From contig RPSH01000010.1 of assembly GCA_003946805.1 (NCBI GenBank), forward strand, positions 41,310 to 105,309: a stretch of DNA of 64,000 nt, in the 5' to 3' direction. Position numbers and translations under genes: made by a program. This document shows, in pieces, positions 60,356 through 64,000 of this stretch (its first letter is position 1; the number at the start of each line of letters is the position of its first letter). This DNA comes from Bacillus sp. 2B10. Its GTDB lineage: Bacteria > Pseudomonadota > Alphaproteobacteria > Sphingomonadales > Sphingomonadaceae. Below the pieces are notes generated by a model. It had not been told where the DNA came from. It saw only the letters and a list, made by a program, of their open reading frames with translations, and made no database searches.

Positions 60356-60638
60356 GTCACCCCAGCGAAGGCTGGGGTCTCCCGCCGCATCCCACGACGC
60401 CCGCCAAACCCACCGAACCGCACCCCGGCGGAGGCCGGGGCCCAGTCGGAAGCCGCTGATGAAAGATCGAAACCACTCCCAACTGGACCCCGGCCTGCGC
60501 CGGGGTACGACTTGAAAAGCAGGCATCAGCTGCCCCCCCCCCGTCATTCCCGCGAAGGCGGGAATCCATTGACGCCGACGTGCGGGAAAGCACCGCAACC
60601 GCCGCGCCTGTGGATCCCCGCCTCCGCGGAATGACGGG
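60356..60638. repeat. Cluster of five REP-like palindromes between GTA gp9 and gp8 genes
   Basis: Units are at about 60360-60378 (CCCCAGC GAA GGCTGGGG), 60421-60446 and 60485-60511 (CCCCGGC stems, in inverted orientation to one another), and 60542-60568 and 60611-60638 (CGTCATTCCCGCGAAGGCGG type, also inverted). Each forms a short hairpin with a GGA/GAAG-like loop. The family is the same as at 50541-50621. No coding potential is convincing in this stretch. Confidence 0.85.
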
Positions 60639-60650
60639 GGCGACCACCGA

Positions 60651-61031
60651 TCACCCCGCCAGCATCCGCACCCGGAACTCGACCGCCCCGACCCAGCCGT
60701 CGCCCTCCCGCAACACCCGGCTGCGCACGAAGGTCAGGCTTACCACCCGCCACCCCGGCAGCACGCCGGGCGCAGACAGCACCGCCACTTCCGCCGCCGC
60801 CGCCAGCCCCCGCAGCCGTTCCGGCACCTCCCCGCCGTCAAACAGCTGCACGACCACCCGCCCCTCGCGCCCGGCGGCATCCTTCGTGCCCCAGTCGGTC
60901 AGCACCGGCGTATCGACCACCACATAGGGGCGACTGCTGCGCACCGGCGGCGCATCGAACACGCTTGCCGTCGTCAGTACCGCCCGCAGCCGCGCGACCA
61001 GCATCGCCTGCAACACCGTCCCCGCGATCAT
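60651..61031 (-). CDS. GTA DUF3168 protein (gp8-like), tail terminator
   Basis: 126 residues from ATG 61,031. MIAGTVLQAMLVARLRAVLT, SRPYVVVDTPVLTDWGTKDA and the C-terminal EGDGWVGAVEFRVRML fit DUF3168, the tail-completion protein that joins tail to head in RcGTA. It overlaps the gp7-like stop by 4 nt. Confidence 0.88.
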   Translation of the reverse strand: MIAGTVLQAMLVARLRAVLTTASVFDAPPVRSSRPYVVVDTPVLTDWGTKDAAGREGRVVVQLFDGGEVPERLRGLAAAAEVAVLSAPGVLPGWRVVSLTFVRSRVLREGDGWVGAVEFRVRMLAG

Positions 61032-61231
61032 CGCCCCCACCCCGCGATATCGTGCAGTCGCGGATCGGTGATCGTCCGCCGCGTGAGCCCGCGCCCCGAC
61101 AGCATCACGCCGTCGCCGACGACCTCCGCTGCCACCCCTGGCACCTCGCGCGCCGCCGCAGCGACCCTGTCCCGCACGACGCCCGCGCGCCGTTCGCCGA
61201 TCGCCTCCGCCCGCTCCACCGCCGCCCTCAT
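61028..61231 (-). CDS. GTA head-tail joining protein-like, short (gp7-like)
   Basis: 67 residues. The start at 61,231 overlaps the gp6-like stop (ATGA) and the stop overlaps the gp8-like start (ATGA), so it is clearly translated within the cluster. ERAEAIGERRAGVVRDRVAA and SGRGLTRRTITDPRLHDIAG fit the short form of the HK97-gp10/stopper-type protein seen in sphingomonad GTAs. RcGTA gp7 is about 110 residues, so this is compact. Confidence 0.75.
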   Translation of the reverse strand: MRAAVERAEAIGERRAGVVRDRVAAAAREVPGVAAEVVGDGVMLSGRGLTRRTITDPRLHDIAGWGR

Positions 61232-61722
61232 CGCCGTGCCCCCGCCAGCCGCATCCGTCGCCACGGCCGCCACAGCGCTCCCACCGCCGCCGGCGGCGCG
61301 GCGCTCGCCGTCCGCGCGTCGAACAGGTGCGCGACCAGCAGCACGATCCCCTGCGCGACCGGCGCCGGCACCGCCTCCCACTCCGCCGCCAGCCCGGCGA
61401 CGAACTGCACCGGCGCGGCCGACGCCATCCGCACCCATCCGATGCCGTCACCGTCGATATCGATCGCCTCGACCGGCGCTGTCGCGGTGATCGCGGTGAC
61501 CGGCACCACCGGCAGCGCCCGCCACGCGTTAGCCCCCGCCATCATCGCCGTGTGCGGCCGCGCGATCAGCGCGGTGCCGGTATAAGCCTCGGCCAGCGCA
61601 AGCGCGCTTTCCGCCAGCCGCTCGATCACCGCATCCTCGGCATGGCCCGTGATCCGCAGGTGATCGCGCGCCGCCGCACACACCCCCGCGATCGCCGCCG
61701 CCGGAAAGGGCGCTGCGTTCAT
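61228..61722 (-). CDS. GTA head-tail connector protein (gp6-like)
   Basis: 164 residues from ATG 61,722 (AGGAGAG upstream). The helical N-terminus (AAARDHLRITGHAEDAVIER, LAEAYTGTALIARPH) and the central VPVTAITATAPVEAIDIDGD followed by VPAPVAQGIVLLVAHLFD match the gp6-type adaptor that forms the ring below the portal. The gap to the capsid gene holds a 33-bp inverted repeat. Confidence 0.88.
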   Translation of the reverse strand: MNAAPFPAAAIAGVCAAARDHLRITGHAEDAVIERLAESALALAEAYTGTALIARPHTAMMAGANAWRALPVVPVTAITATAPVEAIDIDGDGIGWVRMASAAPVQFVAGLAAEWEAVPAPVAQGIVLLVAHLFDARTASAAPPAAVGALWRPWRRMRLAGARR

Positions 61723-61758
61723 AAATCTCTCCTGTTTGATCCGCTCACGCGGATGGGG

Positions 61759-61838
61759 CGGCTCCGGCCCGCTCCCCCTCCCGACCACCCACAGCGTATC
61801 CTGATTGGGTGGTCGGGAGGGGGAGCGGGCTGGAGCCG
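61759..61838. repeat. 33-bp inverted repeat (one mismatch) between capsid and connector genes
   Basis: Positions 61759-61791 (CGGCTCCGGCCCGCTCCCCC...) are complementary to 61806-61838 with a single mismatch and a 14-nt loop. It lies 30 nt after the capsid stop. The stem could act as an RNA 3'-stabiliser or partial terminator that makes capsid mRNA more abundant than downstream messages. Confidence 0.85.
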
Positions 61839-61868
61839 TCACGGGCGGGGCTTCCCCCGCCCGTCAAA

Positions 61869-62864
61869 TCAAGCCGCCGCGATCTTCAGCAGCTTGATCG
61901 CCTCCGAATTCATCACCGCCCCGCCGACACGCTTGGTGGCGTAAAAATGGACGAACGGCTTGTTCGAATACGGATCGCGCAGGATCTGCGTCTCCGCCCG
62001 CTCGGCGATCAGGTAGCCGGCCCGGAAGTTGCCGAACGCGATCGGCAACGTGCCGGCGGCGATGTCGGGCATGTCGTCCGCCTCGACCACCGGATAGCCC
62101 AGCAGCGTGTCGGGCTGCCCGCCGGTCAGCCCCGGCATCCACAGGAACGCGCCGTCCGCCGTCTTGAACTTGCGGATGCGGCCCGCGGTCTGCGCGTTCA
62201 TCACCCAGCACGCACCCTGCCGGTAGCTCCCGCGCAACGCATGGACCAGGTCGATCAGCCGGTTCTCGGGATCGCTCCCGAAGTCCCCCGCCGCCCCGCT
62301 CGGCAGATATTGCAACGTCCCGAAGGCCCGCGTCGCGTCGCCGGTCACAGCATTGGGATAGCTCAGGAACCCGCGCGGCCGCCCCGCGCCGTTGCCGCTC
62401 ACGAACGCCTGCCCCTCGGCCCGGGCAAACTCGCTCGCGATCTCGTCAGCCAGCCACGCCTCGACATCGAACGCGGCATCGTCGAGCATCGCTTGGCTCG
62501 CCGCCGGATTGGCGTACAGCTCGCCCATCGGCGGCGCGATCTCGTTGAAGGTCGGCGTCGCCGTCTCCGGCCGCGCGCCCGCCTCGCTCGCCCAGCCCGA
62601 CGGCGTCGCCCCGCTCGTCACCAGCTTGCGATACCCCGCCGATCCCACGCTCACCACCTGCGCGATGCCGCGGATCGGGCTGGCGTTCTTCAGCGTCGCG
62701 CCGATCATCGCATCGATCTCGCGCGGCACGGCATAGCCACCGCCCGCATCGCTGGTTCCCGCGACCGCCTTGGTCTCCACGGTCGCCCCGCTGCGCACGA
62801 ACGCGCCGAAACCGCTCGCCAGCCCCGCCGCACTCAGCATCGGCCGGCCCCCGCCTGCCGCCAC
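61869..62864 (-). CDS. GTA major capsid protein, HK97 fold (gp5-like), apparently lacking the N-terminal scaffold domain
   Basis: 331 residues if started at GTG 62,864 (GGGAG 8 nt upstream); the first in-frame ATG is at 62,840. The HK97 core is intact: TSDAGGGYAVPREIDAMIGA, GYRKLVTSGATPSGWASEAG, MGELYANPAASQAMLDDAAF, RPRGFLSYPNAV, FVHFYATKRVGGAVMNSEA. The usual 80-110 residue delta domain before the FGAFVRSG segment is not there. Only 116 nt separate the candidate start from the protease stop, and the open frame upstream is antisense-like low-quality sequence. Confidence 0.88.
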   Translation of the reverse strand: MAAGGGRPMLSAAGLASGFGAFVRSGATVETKAVAGTSDAGGGYAVPREIDAMIGATLKNASPIRGIAQVVSVGSAGYRKLVTSGATPSGWASEAGARPETATPTFNEIAPPMGELYANPAASQAMLDDAAFDVEAWLADEIASEFARAEGQAFVSGNGAGRPRGFLSYPNAVTGDATRAFGTLQYLPSGAAGDFGSDPENRLIDLVHALRGSYRQGACWVMNAQTAGRIRKFKTADGAFLWMPGLTGGQPDTLLGYPVVEADDMPDIAAGTLPIAFGNFRAGYLIAERAETQILRDPYSNKPFVHFYATKRVGGAVMNSEAIKLLKIAAA

Positions 62865-62980
62865 ACCCGAAAAACTCCCGCCAGCGTCTCGATCGTCATC
62901 CTCGTCGTCCCCATGAAAAAGGGGGCGCCGCACGCTCGCGACACCCCCGTTGTGGAAAGTTTGTCCGGTCGCGCGACGGC

Positions 62981-63358
62981 CTAACCGTCCTCGACCGCAT
63001 GGATCCTGGCCAGCGGCTGCATCGGCTGCGCGACCACGCTCACCTCGATCAGCTCGGCGGCGGCGATCGTCCGCCACGCCCCCTGCCGCACGCTGGTCGC
63101 ACGATAGCCGAACGACAGCCCGCCCAGCGCCCCGCTGCGCACCAGCCGTGCCACGTGCGGCGCCTCGATCCGCCCGATCACGCCCAGCCCGCGCGCATCC
63201 TCGCCCAGCCACTCGACCGTCCCGATCGGGTCGCCGCGATGCTGCCACAACAGCGGCACCGCGCGCCCCGCCACCAGCGCACCCGGCAGCACGACATCGC
63301 CGCCCCGGTCCGCCCGCCCGAAGATCGCGGCGTAGCCGGCGAACCTCACCGCGCCCAT
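62981..63358 (-). CDS. GTA prohead protease (gp4-like), HK97 protease fold
   Basis: 125 residues from ATG 63,358 (MGAVRFAGYAAIFGRADRGG). The catalytic histidine is in PLLWQHRGDPIGTV near residue 47 and the serine in GALGGLSFGYRA near residue 89, the usual pair of prohead proteases that remove the capsid delta domain. It is somewhat short (RcGTA about 184). The start overlaps the upstream small gene by 13 nt. Confidence 0.85.
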   Translation of the reverse strand: MGAVRFAGYAAIFGRADRGGDVVLPGALVAGRAVPLLWQHRGDPIGTVEWLGEDARGLGVIGRIEAPHVARLVRSGALGGLSFGYRATSVRQGAWRTIAAAELIEVSVVAQPMQPLARIHAVEDG

Positions 63359-63654
63359 TCGGGCCACCCGGTCCTGACCGCGATCCCCACCAGCAGCAGC
63401 GCGAACGCCATCCGCATCACCCACGCCAGCGCCGCGCGCATCGCCGACCGCTTGGCATCGCGCCACGCCTTCAGCAGCTCGCGCAGTTCCTGCACGTCTC
63501 CCGCCGCCGCCGCATCCGACAGCCCGATCCGCGCCATCGCCCGCGCCGCGCCCAGTTCGCCCGCCTCCTCCGCGATCGCCCGCAGCGTCTGCAGGTCGGC
63601 GCCATCGTCCGCCGCCTGCCCCATCAGCTGCGCCAGCAGCCCCGTGTCGCCCAT
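63346..63654 (-). CDS. Small GTA-cluster protein between portal and protease genes (gp3.5-like, possibly DUF6127)
   Basis: 102 residues. The first 70 are helical (GADLQTLRAIAEEAGELGAA, DVQELRELLKAWRDAKRSAM) and the end is one transmembrane helix (LAWVMRMAFALLLVGIAV). Similar small proteins occupy this position in sphingomonad GTA clusters. Function unknown; the helix suggests a membrane role. Confidence 0.75.
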   Translation of the reverse strand: MGDTGLLAQLMGQAADDGADLQTLRAIAEEAGELGAARAMARIGLSDAAAAGDVQELRELLKAWRDAKRSAMRAALAWVMRMAFALLLVGIAVRTGWPEWAR

Positions 63655-63693
63655 GCCTTGTCTCCTGCTTGTCGCCGCGCTAGCCCGGCCCCC

Positions 63694-63867
63694 GTGAGAC
63701 CGCGCCTCCGCATCATCGCCGCCGCCTTCGGCGCAGCCCTGCTCGCCTTCACCTTCGCGCTGCCGTTCCTGAAGGGGAAACGCTGCCTCGACGCCGGCGG
63801 CCGGTTCGACCGCATGACGCTGGCGTGCGAAGCGCCGCCCGTCCCCGAAGCCGTTCGTCCTGAGTAG
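63694..63867 (+). CDS. Possible small membrane protein (57 residues), GTG start
   Basis: From GTG 63,694 it encodes RPRLRIIAAAFGAALLAFTF, then ALPFLKGKRCLDAGGRFDRM and two cysteines before the stop. The hydrophobic-then-Cys pattern is protein-like. It is opposite in strand to the GTA cluster. Its last residues and stop codon (EAVRPE*) come from a dispersed repeat. No clear ribosome site precedes it, so confidence is modest. Confidence 0.45.
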   Translation: MRPRLRIIAAAFGAALLAFTFALPFLKGKRCLDAGGRFDRMTLACEAPPVPEAVRPE

Positions 63868-63960
63868 CCCCTGAGCCTGTCGAAGCGGCGTATCGAAGGA
63901 CCGCCACGGATGCTTCGATACGGGCTTTCGACAAGCTCAATCCCTACTCAGCACGAACGG
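63851..63960. repeat. Imperfect ~49-bp inverted repeat, dispersed-repeat type (CCGTTCGTCCTGAG...)
   Basis: Arms at 63851-63899 and 63912-63960 share CCGTTCGT-CTGAGTAG, CTGTCGAA and CGTATCGAAG blocks with mismatches between. Such CCTGAGCTTGTCGAAGG sequences are recurrent intergenic repeats in sphingomonads. The 40 nt to the window end show nothing else. Confidence 0.8.
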
Positions 63961-64000
63961 GAGTATCTGGACCGATCCCCACCAACCCCCGCTTCTCCTC

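Noticed and set aside
60356..60638. CRISPR array
   Set aside because: Units are palindromic, alternately inverted and unequally spaced; there are no uniform spacers and no cas genes.

Overview
The window looks like chromosomal DNA of a sphingomonad (Alphaproteobacteria, Sphingomonadales). It is uniformly GC-rich and carries several large TonB-dependent receptors, a FecI/FecR/receptor trio, Tat- and Sec-exported glycosidases, an OmpA-type porin with a proline-rich linker, dispersed palindromes of the CCCCGGCG(A)AGGCCGGGG type, and a gene transfer agent (GTA) structural cluster in the alphaproteobacterial gene order. The genus is inferred, not proven. Most long reading frames on the strand opposite these genes are GC-driven shadows.

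Left edge (1-1,670): a decayed sugar locus. It holds the start of a GH127-like arabinofuranosidase, a 70-residue stub of an FHS-type sugar permease, a frameshifted aldose 1-epimerase, and an IS5-family remnant abutting the epimerase. Next (1,671-11,088) are small catabolic and regulatory modules: marR/enoyl-CoA hydratase/nitronate monooxygenase with palindromic operators; two small secreted proteins; a DUF1330 protein and an MDR oxidoreductase divergent from an AraC regulator; and a Crp/Fnr regulator, flavin dehydrogenase and HSL-type esterase with a Crp-like palindrome.

11,479-23,369 resembles a proteobacterial polysaccharide-utilisation locus: ECF sigma factor, FecR anti-sigma, STN-containing TonB receptor, second TonB receptor, a Tat-exported barrel-type putative glycosidase and a large exported putative glycosidase. 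Downstream is a PQQ dehydrogenase with an embedded cytochrome c. After that comes a rearrangement scar where a 5'-truncated six-hairpin-like gene meets a 5'-truncated fumarylacetoacetase-family gene.

27,322-49,604 is the most intriguing part. A histidine kinase without a neighbouring regulator and an M16 peptidase face a leftward set of eight tightly packed genes (46,496 to 31,711): OmpR-type regulator, MoxR ATPase, two-lobed aspartyl protease, membrane protein with low-complexity tail, DUF58, BatA-like protein, VWA/amidotransferase-like protein, and a 1,807-residue TPR lipoprotein candidate. Four consecutive junctions are 1- or 4-nt stop/start overlaps. A TonB receptor lies just upstream. 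The layout suggests an envelope or peptide-handling machine of unknown role.

49,856-52,705 has an IS3-family remnant, a perfect 29-bp inverted repeat, an APH(3')-like kinase and the OmpA-like porin. From 52,813 to the right edge is a GTA structural cluster (gp15 back to gp4 and a small gene before it) whose portal and terminase genes would lie outside the window. It has three oddities: a major capsid gene apparently lacking its N-terminal scaffold domain, a DUF2460 protein with a 560-residue N-terminal extension and a strong internal ribosome site, and palindromic repeats in otherwise overlapping gene junctions. No tRNA, rRNA or CRISPR array was seen.
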